Source: Chlorops oryzae (Eukaryota; Arthropoda; Insecta; Diptera; Chloropidae). From it: a DNA stretch of 64,000 bases. Shown here in pieces: positions 33,163-46,500 of the stretch. Where the stretch lies: NCBI GenBank assembly GCA_020466095.1, contig CM035806.1, forward strand, positions 114,676,950 to 114,740,949, given 5' to 3'. Positions within the stretch are counted from its first letter, which is position 1. Each line of letters opens with the position of its first letter. Both the position numbers and the translations under genes were made by a program. Under the pieces are notes generated by a model. That model was not told where the DNA came from. It did not search any database and saw only the letters and a program-made list of their open reading frames with translations.

Positions 33163-34513
33163 TTTTTATACCCAGCGTAAGCGGGGTATATTAGTTTTGT
33201 GCAAATCTTGTAACAGGGAGAATTAAGCTCCGGAGATATAGAAAAATGTATATAGAAATGATCAGGATCAAAAACTGAATCGATTTAGACATGTCCGTCT
33301 GTCCGTCTGTCCGTCTGTCCGTCTGTCCGTCCGTCCGTCCGTCCGTCCGTCCGTCTGTCCGTCTGTCCGTCTGTCCGTCCGTCCGTGGTCGGATCTCCTC
33401 CGAAACGGCTGGACCAATCAAGTCGAAATTTGGCACACAGGTATATCGGGATCCGAGTATGATCCTAAGTAAAAATGGGAGACATCCGCCCACTGCCACG
33501 CCCACAAATGAATATAATGTGTTTTCAGTAAAATGCTTGTAACTTGCGAACCACTCAACACATTCCATTGATATTTGGTGTACTGGTAAACTACGAAAAG
33601 GGACATATCCTGGCAAAAAATGGACGCCGCCCACCTCGAGCCACGCCCACAAATAAGCCCAAAATTAAGGGCTTATCGTAACTTGTGAAGTAAAAGGCGT
33701 AGAAGCTTCAAATTCGCAACATAGGTTCACCAAGGCGAATGAAAGGTGTAGGAAAAAATTTTTTATGACCCGCCCACTGCCACGCCCAAAAATGAAGATT
33801 TTTCGTAACTTCCGAAGTAAAAGGCGTAGAAGCTTCGAATTCGCAACATAGGTTCACCGACGCGAATGAAAGGTGTAGGAAAATTTTTTTTATGGCCCGC
33901 CCACTGCCACGCCCAAAAATGAAGATTTTTCGTAACTTCCGAAGTAAAAGGCGTAGAAGCTTCGAATTCGCAACATAGGTTCACCAAGGCGAATGAAAGG
34001 TGTAGGAAAAAATTTTTTGGGGCCTGCCCACTGCCACGCCCACAAATAAAGATTTTTCGTAACTTCCGAAGTAAAAGGCGTAGAAGCTTCAAATTCGCAA
34101 CATAGGTTCACCAAGGCGAATGAAAGGTGTAGGAAAAAATTTTTTGTGGCCTGCCCACTGCCACGCCCACAAATAAAGATTTTTCGTAACTTCCGAAGTA
34201 AAAGGCGTAGAAGCTTCAAATTCGCAACATAGGTTCACCAAGGCGAATGAAAGGTGTAGGAAAATTTTTTTTATGGCCCGCCCACTGCCACGCCCACAAA
34301 TAAAGATTTTTCGTAACTTCCGAAGTAAAAGGCGTAGAAGCTTCGAATTCGCAACATAGGTTCACCAAGGCGAATGAAAGATTTAGGGAAATAATTTATG
34401 TTGCCCTCCCACTGCCACGCCCACAAATAGAGAAGCAAAACATAGTGCGCTCATAATGTCGGGACGCTGGGTATTTCAAAGTCGGGCTTGACCGACTTTA
34501 GCTTTCTTACTTG
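33163..34513 (+). mobile_element. DINE-like element with about six ~127 bp repeats
   Basis: Full-length copy: starts TTTTTATACCCAGCGTAAGC, has the GATTTAGACATGTCCGTC core and the TCTG/TCCG tract (33293-33388), and ends with hairpin AAGTCGGGCTTGACCGACTT and CTTACTTG. Six tandem units of ~127 bp fill 33680-34390. They produce overlapping 109-residue frames on the minus strand that are artefacts of the repeat. It lies within the interval that separates the two Tc1 parts. Confidence 0.85.
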
Positions 34514-34967
34514 TTTAAAACAAGTATGGTTATAAGGTGGGTGAGCCAAAGAAAACCAACGCCTTTATAAGGCCCGATTTTCAGAAAACATATTTATAGC
34601 ACTCTCAGCATAATGACTTTTGGCATGGTCTAAAGCGTTTATATTTACTTCACAAAGCGAAAAAAATTGCGCCGATTGTGTAGCTGAGTGAATAGTAAGC
34701 TTCCAACAAAGTCGACAGAAGTAAAAACAACGTGCTTGATATAATTTTGCGTGAGAAGAAGAACAATGTTTTTCTAAAAGTTGTTGATAATTTGGTAAAG
34801 TCTTGATGCCCATACCAAAAGTCGGACTTTATTCAAATTAAAAAGGATGGAAACAACCCCTGGCATTGCTGTATTCCGAATAAAACGTAAAATTATATTG
34901 AGTGGTTTTAATAAGGCATACAATAGTCACCTTGCAACTGGTTCTTTAAAAAAAATTTTTTTGGAGG
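34514..34967. other. No clear gene; small Cys/His-rich frame
   Basis: A minus-strand 82-codon frame (34565-34813) has FCRLCWKLTIH and later ALDHAKSHYAE. This is a C-x2-C...H-x3-H arrangement that could be a degenerate BED-type zinc finger of a hAT transposase. No other support. Confidence 0.3.
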
Positions 34968-34975
34968 CCCTAAAT

Positions 34976-35246
34976 CAGGGGTCGGCACGCTAGGAACAAT
35001 TTTTGCGACAGCCACTCACACGTATTGTTAACGCTCTTGTCTCAGTTTGACGGCAGCAGCCGAGCATGCCGCATCGAGAGCGAGTATGCGGAATTTTATA
35101 ACTTTTTCCGTCAGTTTCAACTCTTTTATGCTACTTCTAGCTTTTATTTTTAGCTAGTTTCAGCATTTTTTTGTTTATTTTCGGCTATTTTTAGTAGCCG
35201 CTCTGCTCTCACTCACACAATTACATACCCATTTTGCCGACCCCTG
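34976..35246. mobile_element. hAT-type MITE (271 bp), TSD CCCTAAAT
   Basis: Ends CAGGGGTCGGC and GCCGACCCCTG are exact inverses. They are flanked by CCCTAAAT at 34968-34975 and 35247-35254. The 8 bp target and CAG ends are typical of hAT elements. Non-coding. Confidence 0.92.
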
Positions 35247-35254
35247 CCCTAAAT

Positions 35255-35746
35255 CAGGCATCACCAAAATGGAAAAGGCATTTCTGTTAGTGAGCAAGAG
35301 AGCGAATGCGCTGAAAAAAATTTGAACACTAATTGCGTGCGCTCAAAAAAATTGTCCATCTGAAAAAGGTCTACCATATTTGATAATATCATAAGAATTT
35401 AAGTTAGACAAAGACATACAGATTCTTTTTTATCTTTAAAAACCTTTTCCCTTTCCACGCCATGGATTTTATTGAACTTAGAATGTTGACTTTCAACATG
35501 TTTTCTTAAAAACGATTCATTCCTTGTTTTAAATCACTTCCCACATAAAACCCAAAGCATGTTCTGAAAAGCATTTGGGCTTTGCATTCCATTTTGATAA
35601 AATATTTTTTAAGTGTTTTTTAAAAAAAAGTTGCGCAAATCCGCTCGAAGTGTTTTCGTCGGGTGATTGCTACCGATTAAAGAAAGAGCGTAAGGCATAC
35701 GTGTGAAGTGAGCGAGAAAAATTTTGCTATGGCGTGGAGGTCTCTG
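35255..35746. mobile_element. Second hAT-type MITE (492 bp) at the same target
   Basis: Starts CAGGCATCACC and ends GGAGGTCTCTG (weak inverted ends, 7 of 11 matches), between CCCTAAAT at 35247-35254 and 35747-35754. It shares its left target copy with the neighbouring MITE. Non-coding. Confidence 0.75.
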
Positions 35747-35754
35747 CCCTAAAT

Positions 35755-36500
35755 GGACCTTAATATACCAATCACTTAAAACCAATGAGAAAGAAAGTCT
35801 TTCACTGCAATGGACAGCAAGTTAACAAAATTAGTATCGATAATGCATTGTACCTGCACTTGAATATACAACTTTGAGTTTTAAAAATATTATTTTACAT
35901 AAGAAGAGCTGGGAAGAGTATTTATTAAAATTTTTGATCTCAAACAATATTTACAATGAAATCAGATAAAAATTTTATCTTTTTCTTTAATTGTTCGCAC
36001 GTTTTTGAGAGCAATCAGAATTGGGCCATTTTGGGGTTCCGAATATGACAAAAAAAGGACAATTTATAAAATGTCTCAACTGAATACTTTTAAACACTTT
36101 TTTGTACTTTTTTTTACATTTTCGGATAAAGAAGGTTAAATAAAAGTGATTAAGATCCAAACTCTCTCTAAGTTTAACCAATTTCCGACTTTCCAACGTC
36201 ATTAACATGCCTTTGTGAATACCCCTATAGTTTTAAAAATTCACATTTTGCCCTTTTTGCCTTATCCCCAAAAATGGGGAAAATTTAATTATCTAGCAGC
36301 ACTTTTATTGAACCGTTTTTCCGATACGAATTGACAAAGAAATAAAAAATATAGTGCGTGAAAAGACAAATGGCGAACAAAACCTGGAAACCATTCTTTT
36401 AAGATTCAATAAACTAAAAAATCGCAGAGTCCAATTATATTAAATATGATTGAATATCATTGTTTTTTCGATTGTTATTTTTTTTTCTCCATTTTTAATT
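35755..36500. other. No gene seen
   Basis: AT-rich sequence between the hAT MITEs and the Tc1 N-terminal part. No repeat family recognised. Confidence 0.5.
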
Positions 36501-36534
36501 TTTTTCAGGAGAAAAAACAAAAATGCGTGGGGGG

Positions 36535-36981
36535 CAAAGCCCACTCTTTCCCCTTTGGTTGCTACGGCACTGGCCCATTGGCAAAGGTAAGCCGGCATTT
36601 GATGTTGGCCTTGCTAATAAAAGGCTTTTTGCGATCCACTCGACCATTAAAGTTATGTCGCTTAAGCAGGCGTTGGATAGTACTAGCACTGCACGGCTTT
36701 CCTAACTATTTTTCAACTATTGCTGCAAGCTTTGGAGTGGAGAGCCTTGGGTTGGCCTTAATTTTGCGAACAATGTAGCGCTCGTCTGACTCATTGAAAA
36801 TTTTGTTAGGTGCTTTTCTGCCTTAATCATTAAGACGATTTTCATGTACAAAGCGCTCAATGATATTTTGGACAGTCAAAGGGCACAAATTAACCATTTC
36901 AGCAATTTTCCGCTGTGATTGGTTATTTTTAAACTGGAAAATTATTAATTCACGCTGTTCAATAGTGGTGCGGCGACCCAT
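36535..36981 (-). pseudogene. Tc1-type transposase, N-terminal part
   Basis: Minus strand from ATG 36979-36981: a helix-turn-helix DNA-binding region (KIAEMVNLCPLTVQNIIERF), a GRKAP hinge, then PRLSTPKLAAI and SASTIQRLLKRHNFNGR, ending KANIKCRLTFA. In-frame stops lie near 36823, 36703 and 36559. The catalytic half is at 32240-32880. The ~12 nt GCTACGGCACTG occurs at one break (36562) and inverted at the other (near 32866), so an inversion at the break is possible. Confidence 0.8.
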
Positions 36982-37580
36982 TTTAAAAGGAACTTAGTTA
37001 TTAACCGTGCAAGCTTCAAAATCAAAATAAATCCAATGCAAATCACATGCGTACACTACTAAAAGGAAATACAAACAAAAAAACACATACATATGTATAT
37101 AAACTTAGCGAAGCAATTTTGCAATTTAAATTTGTAAACTATCCTTTAATTAGCCGTTAATTAACCGCTAATTAATCGTGGAAAAAAGAAATTTACCGCT
37201 CATGTAGCTTTTTTCCTTTTTTAAAAGGAACTTAGTTATTAACCGTGCAAACTTCAAAATCAAAATAAATCCAATGCAAATCACATGCGTACACTACTAA
37301 AAGGAAATACAAACAAAAAAACACATAATTATGTATATAAACTTAGCGAAGCAATTTTGCAATTTAAATTTGTAAACTATCCTTTAATTAGCCGTTAATT
37401 AACCGCTAATTAATCGTGGAAAAAAGAAATTTATCGCTCATGTAGCTTTTTTTCTACGCGATGTTTCGCTAAGTTCTTATAAACTTAGCGGTGCACATAA
37501 ACGAAAAAATTTTAATTTTAATTTTATAACTATCCTATAATTAGCCACTAATTAACCGCTAATTCATCGTGAAAAAAACC
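36982..37580. repeat. Tc1 5' subterminal repeats, related to the satellite
   Basis: Two ~227 bp direct repeats (36985-37212 and 37213-37440) beginning TTAAAAGGAACTTAGTTATT, then one unit resembling a satellite monomer (37440-37565). They share TTAGCCGTTAATTAACCGCT, AATTAATCGTGGAAAAAAG and GCTCATGTAGC with the inverse complement of the 40035-49223 monomers. Confidence 0.85.
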
Positions 37581-37670
37581 TGAGGTACTAATTTCTGGAC
37601 GTTTTTTGTGTGTTTAATGTCTCTCGTTCAATTCTGTCGAACTAGAGCGCGAGCATGAAATAAAACAAGT

Positions 37671-38255
37671 AAGGGTGTTATAGTCAGGCGAGCCTGAAAA
37701 TAAAATACCCGACAAAGACACAAATGTTTGAATAATTTTTAAACCGCGCCCAAGAAACATGACCATTGAGAAAGAAAATTATAGATTTTTAAACTTATAA
37801 GGGGCCCCATACATATATCGACTCATGTTAGATTTCTTTTTGTAAACCTTTTTTTCGAATTCTGATCAGAGGATTAAATATATGTACGCTCAAATTCTAA
37901 ATGTCATTGAAATATTTTGAAATAGTCGGATTTTGTGGCAGTTTTGGGATTTTTGTGACAGACCCTATTACTGGAGGTACCCTTAATAATGGACCGGTCG
38001 GGTCTATTCTCGAACTTGTTCTTATTCATGTCCCCATCAGCACGCATACCAAAATTCGTCGAGGTATGTAGCTCAACTCCGTCGATTAGAAAACTGTATA
38101 CAGACAGACGGACATGGATAAATCGAATCTCCTGGTGACGCTCATCATTTATATACATATGTATTTTGTATGGTCTATCTCAACTGGTTCTGGATGTTAC
38201 ACACAACCACACAAACGCAATATACCCTCGACACGGAGTATGTCGGGTATAAAAA
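37671..38255 (+). mobile_element. Second DINE-like family copy
   Basis: Starts ACAAGTAAGGGTGTTATAG with hairpin AGTCAGGCGAGCCTGA and ends ACGGAGTATGTCGGGTATAA. It contains CAGACAGACGGACATGGATA, the inverse of the CATGTCCGTCTGTC core. Different sequence but same plan as the 29182 and 33163 elements. No coding potential. Confidence 0.65.
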
Positions 38256-38396
38256 TGGGAGTTATGTACCGATTTAACTTGGTATGTATGTATTATTTGG
38301 TCACAATCAGTCATATTTTATACGCATTACGCTTGTATAGAGCTGCCAGGTCCGGCGATTTCTCACCATTTTTGCTATTTTCGAATGATTAATTCC

Positions 38397-38602
38397 CCAG
38401 CCAAAAAATTTCAATACTTCCAAAGTGGTGAACATTTATGCTGCGAGTACTCGCATTACTTACCGTTACTTATAATGAATTTTATTAGGAGATGGCCGCT
38501 GATTTCATTACTTCAAAATTCATGTGTTATTCATTAGTTAAAGGAGTATATGACCCTTAATCGCACGAAAACTTCAGTTGAGAAAAGAGCACATGCTAGC
38601 TG
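38397..38602 (+). mobile_element. CCAGCC MITE, copy 1
   Basis: About 206 bp from CCAGCC to GCACATGCTAGCTG. Further copies at 54047-54262 (inverted) and 54779-54929 (partial) share CTACTCGCATTACT, AGATGGCCGCTG and GGAGTATATGACCCT. Confidence 0.75.
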
Positions 38603-40034
38603 AATAAAATATATCCGTGCATGCGGACACTACGCACAGTGGGGCATCGGTAGAAAAAATAGGATTTTTCAACTTTTGAATTTCAAAATTTTAATGATTC
38701 ACTTTTGTAAACAAATGTTTAGATATGAGGAATTCGACATTCTTTTTTATGAAAATTGAATTTTTTTATTAAAAAAAACTAGCAAAAGTCAAGGAAATGT
38801 TATTCAATAAAATTCAGATTAAAATTGTACTCCAAATAGAGAAAATTTTTTATGTGAAAATCCAAATTTATTGCCTTTGTTTTATTTTTTGGTGGAAATA
38901 TAGCAATTACTCTTTCATGTAAAAAAAATTATTAAAATTGGAAAAGTATAATAATTATTATAAATTGCCAGAAATTAGAGTAAAAAATATCAACTCCTCA
39001 TTTTTTGTTGGAAAAAAACTTTATGTGCTTTGCCTTGCTTAGCCCTCTTCCTATATAAAAATGAAAGGTACGAGTCTATACTTTCAATCTAAACAAAAAT
39101 ATTCACCTTCTAATACCTTTTCTGTAAGTAACATCGATTAAATAACATACTTTTAGGTCTTACGTAAGTAAAACATGGAAATATTTACAAATGAAACATT
39201 ATTTTTGTTTACGAATATGTAGGCGTAACGAAATTTAATGACATTTCAATATAAAAAAAAAAACTTATTTAACATTAATGTCTTTTTATGACACACTTTA
39301 ACTTAGCATGCTTTACTTGAAAAGCGGAATGTATTTGTAAGATATTTTCGGTAATTTTGAAGGCTAATATCGTTCGCGGAATGCTGTTGAGCATATTATC
39401 TTCTTTTGAATAGAGACAACCAATGTTTAAGCTTTTGCAAAATACAAAAATTTTATAATTTATGTGAAAATTCCATAGAATGCTAGATAGGAAATAAAAA
39501 CATGTAAAATCTGCAACTTTTGATGGGCGTTAAACCCAAAGTGGCAGCCGCAATATTTTGAGATTTTTTTTTTTTTGAGGAGAACTCAATTAAGAAGTAT
39601 CCCGAATTTCAAGTCCCTAGGTCCGATAACAAAAGTTTTGACTTGTGCACTTATATGGGAGGTGGGCGTGGCAGTGAGCGGATTTCCAAGATTTTTCCAA
39701 AAAATCTTAATTAAGCCCACAGCAGTGTTTCTGCAAAATTTCAATGCTCTACGACCACTCCTTCTATTTTTTTCCAAGAAATATATAGAGTGGCCCCACT
39801 GTGCTACGTGGCGCTTGCGAAAAGAGGACAATAGTGGATCCTTTACGACGATCTTCAATAAAAATCAACTTGGGTAATGACGACTGTTCACGTGAAGCCA
39901 GAGTTGTTTTTTTACTTTAAGAAATAATATAAGTACGCAGAGCGAAAAGACTTAATAAAATACACTTTGAATTAGAACAAAGATTTTTCCATTTTTTTTT
40001 TTTCGAAGAAGAGGTCCGTCTAAATTCAACATGA
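38603..40034. other. No gene; one diffuse repeat
   Basis: AT-rich. The segment 39590-39830 contains ACGACCACTCCTTCTA and GTGGCCCCACTGTGCTA, resembling 17340-17410 (GCGACCACTCCTTATAG, GATCCCACTGTGTTA). So a dispersed non-coding repeat is shared by both places. Confidence 0.5.
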
Positions 40035-43000
40035 GCAGTAAATTTTTTTTTCTACGATTAATTAGCGGTTAATTAGCGGTTAATTAGCGGCTAATTATAA
40101 GAGAGTTATAAAATAAAAATTAAAATTTGTTCGTATATGTGCGGTTAATTAACGGCTAATTATAGGATAGTTATAATATTAAAATTAAAATTTTTTCGTT
40201 TATGTGCACCGCTAAGTTTACATGAACTTAGCGAAACATCGCGTAAAAAAAAATTCTACATGAGCGATAAATTTATTTTTTCCACGATTAATTAGCGGTT
40301 AATTAGCGGCTAATTAAAAGAGAGTTATAAAATTAAAATTAAATTTTTTTCGTATATGTGCACCGCTAAGTTTATATGAACTTAGCGAAACATCGAGTGG
40401 AAAAAAAACTACGTGAGCGATAAATTTCCTTTTTCCACGATTAATTAGCGGTTAATTAACGGCTAATTATAGGATAGTTATAAAATTAAAATTAAAATTT
40501 TTTCGTTTATGTGCACCGCTAAGTTTATATGAACTTAGCGAAACATCGCGTAAAAAAAAATTCTACATGAGCGATAAATTTCTTTTTTCCACGATTAATT
40601 AGCGGCTAATTACAAGAGAGTTATAAAATTTAAATTAAAATTTTTTCGTATATGTGCACCGCTAAGTTTATATGAACTAAGCGAAACATCGCGTACGAAA
40701 AAAAGCTACATGAGCGATAAATTTATTTTTTCCACGATTAATTAGCGGTTAATTAACGGCTAATTATAAGGAGAGTTATAAAATTAAATTAAAACTTTTT
40801 TCGTATTATGTGCACCGCTAAGTTTATATAAACTTAGCGAAACATCGAGTGAGAAAAAAAGCTACGATGAGCGATAAACTTCCTTTTTTCCACGATTAAT
40901 TAGCGGTTAATTAGCGGCTAATTATAAGGAGAGTTATAAAATTAAAATTAAAATTTTTTCGTATTATGTGCACCGCTAAGTTTATATGAACTTAGCGAAA
41001 CATCGAGTGGAAAAAAAATTCTACATGAGCGATAAATTTCTTTTTTCCACGATTAATTAGCGGCTTAATTAACGGCTAATTATAGGAGAGTTATAAAATT
41101 AAAATTAAAATTTTTTCGTATTATGTGCACCGCTAAGTTTATATGAACTTAGCGAAACATCGCGTAAAAAAAAAATTCTACATGAGCGATAAATTTATTT
41201 TTTCCACGATTAATTAGCGGTTAATTAGCGGCTAATAAAAAGAGAGTTATAAAATTAAAATTAAATTTTTTTCGTATATGTGCACCGCTAAGTTTATATG
41301 AACTTAGCGAAACATCGAGTGGAAAAAAAACTACGTGAGCGATAAATTTCCTTTTTCCACGATTAATTAGCGGTTAATTAACGGCTAATTATAGGATAGT
41401 TATAAAATTAAAATTAAAATTTTTTCGTTTATGTGCACCGCTAAGTTTATATGAACTTAGCGAAACATCGCGTAAAAAAAAAGCTACATGAGCGATAAAT
41501 TTATTTTTTCCACGATTAATTAGCGGTTAATTAGCGGCTAATTATAAGAGAGTTATAAAATTAAAATTAAAATTTTTTCGTATATGTGCACCGCTAAGTT
41601 TATATGAACTTAGCGAAACATCGAGTGAAAAAACGAAACATCGCGAAAAAAAAATCCTTTTACATATTAGCGGTAATAAATTTCATTTTCCACGATTAAT
41701 TAGCGGCTAATTACAAGAGAGTTATAAAATTAAATTAAAATTTTTTCGTATATGTGCACGCGTAAATAAATAATAGCGAAAATCTTTAAACAATTAATTA
41801 GCGGCTAATTACTCAAGAGAGTTAGTAAATTTAAATTAAAATTTTGTCGTATATGTGCACCGCTAAGTTTTATATGAACTAAGCGAAACATCGCGTACAA
41901 AAACAAACTAAATGAGCGATAAATTTCTTTTTTCCACGATTAATTAGCGGTTAATTAACAGTTATTCAGGATAGTTAGTAATTAAAATTTGTTTATGTGC
42001 ACCGCTAAGTTTATATGAACTTAGCGAAACATCGCGTAGAAAAAAAGCTACATGAGCGATAAATTTAATTTTTTCCACGATTAATTAGCGGTTAATTAGC
42101 GGCTAATTATAAGGTAATTAAAAATTAAAATTGAAATTTTTTTCGTATATGTGCACCGCTAAGTTTATATGAACTTAGCGAAACATCGAGTGGAAATAAA
42201 ACTACGTGAGCGAATAAATTTCCTTTTTCCACGATTAATTAGCGGTTAATAACGGCATTAATAGGTAATTATAATTAAGAAAATTAAAATTTTTTTTTAT
42301 GTAATGCTAAGTTTATATGAACTAATTTAATAACTTAGCGAAAAAAATACATGAGTAAATTTATTTTTTCCAATTAATTGTTAATTAGCGGCTAATTAAA
42401 GAGATAAAATTAAATTAAATTTTTTTCGTATATGTGCCCAAGTTTAATGAATACAAACATCGTGAAAAAAAACTCTACAAAATCTTTTCCAATTAATTAG
42501 CGGTTAATTACGGCTAATTTAGGATAGTTATAAAATAAAATTAAATTTTTGTTTATGTGCACCGCTAAGTTTATATGAACTTAGCGAAAATCGCGTAAAA
42601 AAATCTACATGAGCGATAAATTTCTTTTTCCACGATTAATTAGCGGCTAATTAAAGAGAGTTATAATTAAATTAAAATTTTTTCGTATATGTGCACCGCT
42701 AAGTTTATATGAACTAGCGAAACATCGGTAAAAAAAACTAAATGAGCGATAAATTCTTTTTTCCACGATTAATTAGCGGTTAATTAACAGCTTATTCTAG
42801 GATAGTTATAATATTAAAATTTTTGTTTATGTGCACGCTAAGTTTATATGAACTTAGCGAAACATCGCGTAGAAAAAAAGCTACATGAGCGATAAATTTT
42901 TTTCCACGATTAATTAGCGGTTAATTAGCGGCTAATTATAGAGAGTTATAAAATTAAATTAATTTTTTTCGTATATGTGCACCGCTAAGTTTATATGAAC

Positions 43001-43124
43001 TTAGCGAAACATCGAGTGGAAAAAAAACTACGTGAGCGATAAATTTCCTTTTTCCACGATAATAGCGGTTAATTAACGGCTATTATAGGATAGTTATAAA
43101 ATTAAAATTAAATTTTTTCGTTTA

Positions 43125-43520
43125 TGTCGATTATAAAAAAAAAAATTTTTTTTCTATGTATGATATAATAAATAATTTTTTTCATTATAAGAAAAAAAAA
43201 ATTCTTTTCTATGTATACGATGTAAATAAATAAATTTTTTTCATTATAAAAAAAAATAATTTTTTTTCATATGATATAAATTAATAAATTTTTCATTAAA
43301 AAAAAAAAAAATTTTTTTTCTATGTATATTAGTATAAATTTTTTTCATTATAAAAAAAAAATTTTTTTTCTATGTATGATATAAATAAATAATTTTTTTC
43401 ATTATAAGAAAAAAAAATTCTTTTCTATGTATAGTTGTAAATAAATAAATTTTTTTCATTATAAAAAAAAAATTTTTTTCTATGTATGATATAAATAAAT
43501 AATTTTTTCATTATAAGGAA
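43125..43520. repeat. AT-rich ~60 bp tandem block inside the satellite
   Basis: About six units of ttctatgtatgatataaat and aataatttttttcattataa with A and T runs. It sits between two satellite monomers with no target duplication visible. Confidence 0.85.
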
Positions 43521-46500
43521 AAAAAACTACGTGAGCGATAAATTTCCTTTTTCCACGATTAATTAGCGGTTAATTAACGGCTAATTATAGGATAGTTATA
43601 AAATTAAAATTAAAACTTTTTCGTTTATGTGCACCGCTAAGTTTATATGAACTTAGCGAAACATCGCGTAAAAAAAAATTCTACATGAGCGATAAATTTC
43701 TTTTTTCCACGATTAATTAGCGGCTAATTACAAGAGAGTTATAAATTTTAAATTAAAATTTTTTCGTATATGTGCACCGCTAAGTTTATATGAACTAAGC
43801 GAAACATCGCGTACAAAAACAAACTAAATGAGCGATAAATTTCTTTTTTCCACGATTAATTAGCGGTTAATTAACAGCTTATTCATAGGATAGTTATAAT
43901 ATTAAAATTTTTTCGTTTATGTGCACCGCTAAGTTTATATGAACTTAGCGAAACATCGCGTAGAAAAAAAGCTACATGAGCGATAAATTTATTTTTTCCA
44001 CGATTAATTAGCGGTTAATTAGCGGCTAATTATAAGAGAGTTATAAAATTAAAATTAAATTTTTTTCGTATATGTGCACCGCTAAGTTTATATGAACTTA
44101 GCGAAACATCGAGTGGAAAAAAAAACTACGTGAGCGATAAATTTCCTTTTTCCACGATTAATTAGCGGTTAATTAACGGCTTATTATAGGATAGTTATAA
44201 AATTAAAATTAAAATTTTTTCGTTTATGTGCACCGCTAAGTTTATATGAACTTAGCGAAACATCGCGTAAAAAAAAGCTACATGAGCGATAAATTTATTT
44301 TTTCCACGATTAATTAGCGGTTAATTAGCGGCTAATTAAAGAGAGTTATAAATTAAAATTAAATTTTTTTCGTATATGTGCACCGCTAAGTTTATATGAA
44401 CTTAGCGAAACATCGGTGGAAAAAAAAACTACTGAGCGATAAATTTCCTTTTTCCACGATTAATTAGCGGTTAATTAACAGCTTATTCTAGGATAGTTAT
44501 AAATAAATTAAAATTTTTTTCGTTTATGTGCACCGCTAAGTTTATATGAACTTAGCGAAACATCGCGTAGAAAAAAAGCTACATGAGCGATAAATTTATT
44601 TTTTCCACGATTAATTAGCGGTTAATTAGCGGCTAATTATAAGAGAGTTATAAAATTAAAATTAAATTTTTTTCGTATATGTGCACCGCTAAGTTTATAT
44701 GAACTTAGCGAAACATCGAGTGGAAAAAAAACTACGTGAGCGATAAATTTCCTTTTTCCACGATTAATTAGCGGTTAATTAACGGCTAATTATAGGATAG
44801 TTATAAAATTAAAATTAAAATTTTTTCGTTTATGTGCACCGCTAAGTTTATATGAACTTAGCGAAACATCGCGTAGAAAAAAAGCTACATGAGCGATAAA
44901 TTTATTTTTTCCACGATTAATTAGCGGTTAATTAGCGGCTAATTATAAGAGAGTTATAAAGTTAAAATTAAATTTTTTTCGTATATGTGCACCGCTAAGT
45001 TTATATGAACTTAGCGAAACATCGAGTGGAAAAAAAACTACGTGAGCGATAAATTTCCTTTTTCCACGATTAATTAGCGGTTAATTAACGGCTAATTATA
45101 GGATAGTTATAAAATTAAAATTAAAACTTTTTCGTTTATGTGCACCGCTAAGTTTATATGAACTTAGCGAAACATCGCGTAAAAAAAATTCTACATGAGC
45201 GATAAATTTCTTTTTTCCACGATTAATTAGCGGCTAATTACAAGAGAGTTATAAATTTTAAATTAAAATTTTTTCGTATATGTGCACCGCTAAGTTTATA
45301 TGAACTAAGCGAAACATCGCGTACAAAAACAAACTAAATGAGCGATAAATTTCTTTTTTCCACGATTAATTAGCGGTTAATTAACAGCTTATTCAAGGAT
45401 AGTTATAAATTAAAATTTTTTTCGTTTATGTGCACCGCTAAGTTTATATGAACTTAGCGAAACATCGCGTAGAAAAAAAGCTACATGAGCGATAAATTTA
45501 TTTTTTTCCACGATTAATTAGCGGTTAATTAGCGGCTAATTATAAGAGAGTTATAAAATTAAAATTAAATTTTTTTCGTATATGTGCACCGCTAAGTTTA
45601 TATGAACTTAGCGAAACATCGAGTGGAAAAAAACTACGTGAGCGATAAATTTCCTTTTTCCACGATTAATTAGCGGTTAATTAACGGCTAATTATAGGAT
45701 AGTTATAAAATTAAAATTAAAATTTTTTCGTTTATGTGCACCGCTAAGTTTATATGAACTTAGCGAAACATCGCGTAAAAAAAAATTCTACATGAGCGAT
45801 AAATTTATTTTTTCCACGATTAATTAGCGGTTAATTAGCGGCTAATTAAAAGAGAGTTGTAAAATTAAAATTAAATTTTTTTCGTATATGTGCACCGCTA
45901 AGTTTATATGAACTTAGCGAAACATCGAGTGGAAAAAAAACTACGTGAGCGATAAATTTCCTTTTTTCACGATTAATTAGCGGTTAATTAACGGCTAATT
46001 ATAGGATAGTTATAAAATTAAAATTAAAATTTTTTCGTTTATGTGCACCGCTAAGTTTATATGAACTTAGCGAAACATCGCGTAAAAAAAAAATTCTACA
46101 TGAGCGATAAATTTCTTTTTTCCACGATTAATTAGCGGCTAATTACAAGAGAGTTATAAAATTTAAATTAAAATTTTTTCGTATATGTGCACCGCTAAGT
46201 TTATATGAACTAAGCGAAACATCGCCTACAAAAACAAACTAAATGAGCGATAAATTTCTTTTTTCCACGATTAATTAGCGGTTAATTAACAGCTTATTCT
46301 AGGATAGTTATAATATTAAAATTTTTTTGTTTATGTGCACCGCTAAGTTTATATGAACTTAGCGAAACATCGCGTAGAAAAAAAGCTACATGAGCGATAA
46401 ATTTATTTTTTCCACGATTAATTAGCGGTTAATTAGCGGCTAATTGCAAGAGAGTTATAAAATTAAAATTAAATTTTTTTCGTATATGTGCACCGCTAAG

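Noticed and set aside
33291..33542. Frame with repeated SVRLSVCPSV
   Set aside because: Translation of the TCTG/TCCG microsatellite.
33680..34390. Overlapping 109-residue minus-strand frames with repeated WAWQWAG and KLLRLLLRKLRK strings
   Set aside because: They are shifted translations of the 127 bp DINE repeats. The same strings appear wherever the repeat occurs.
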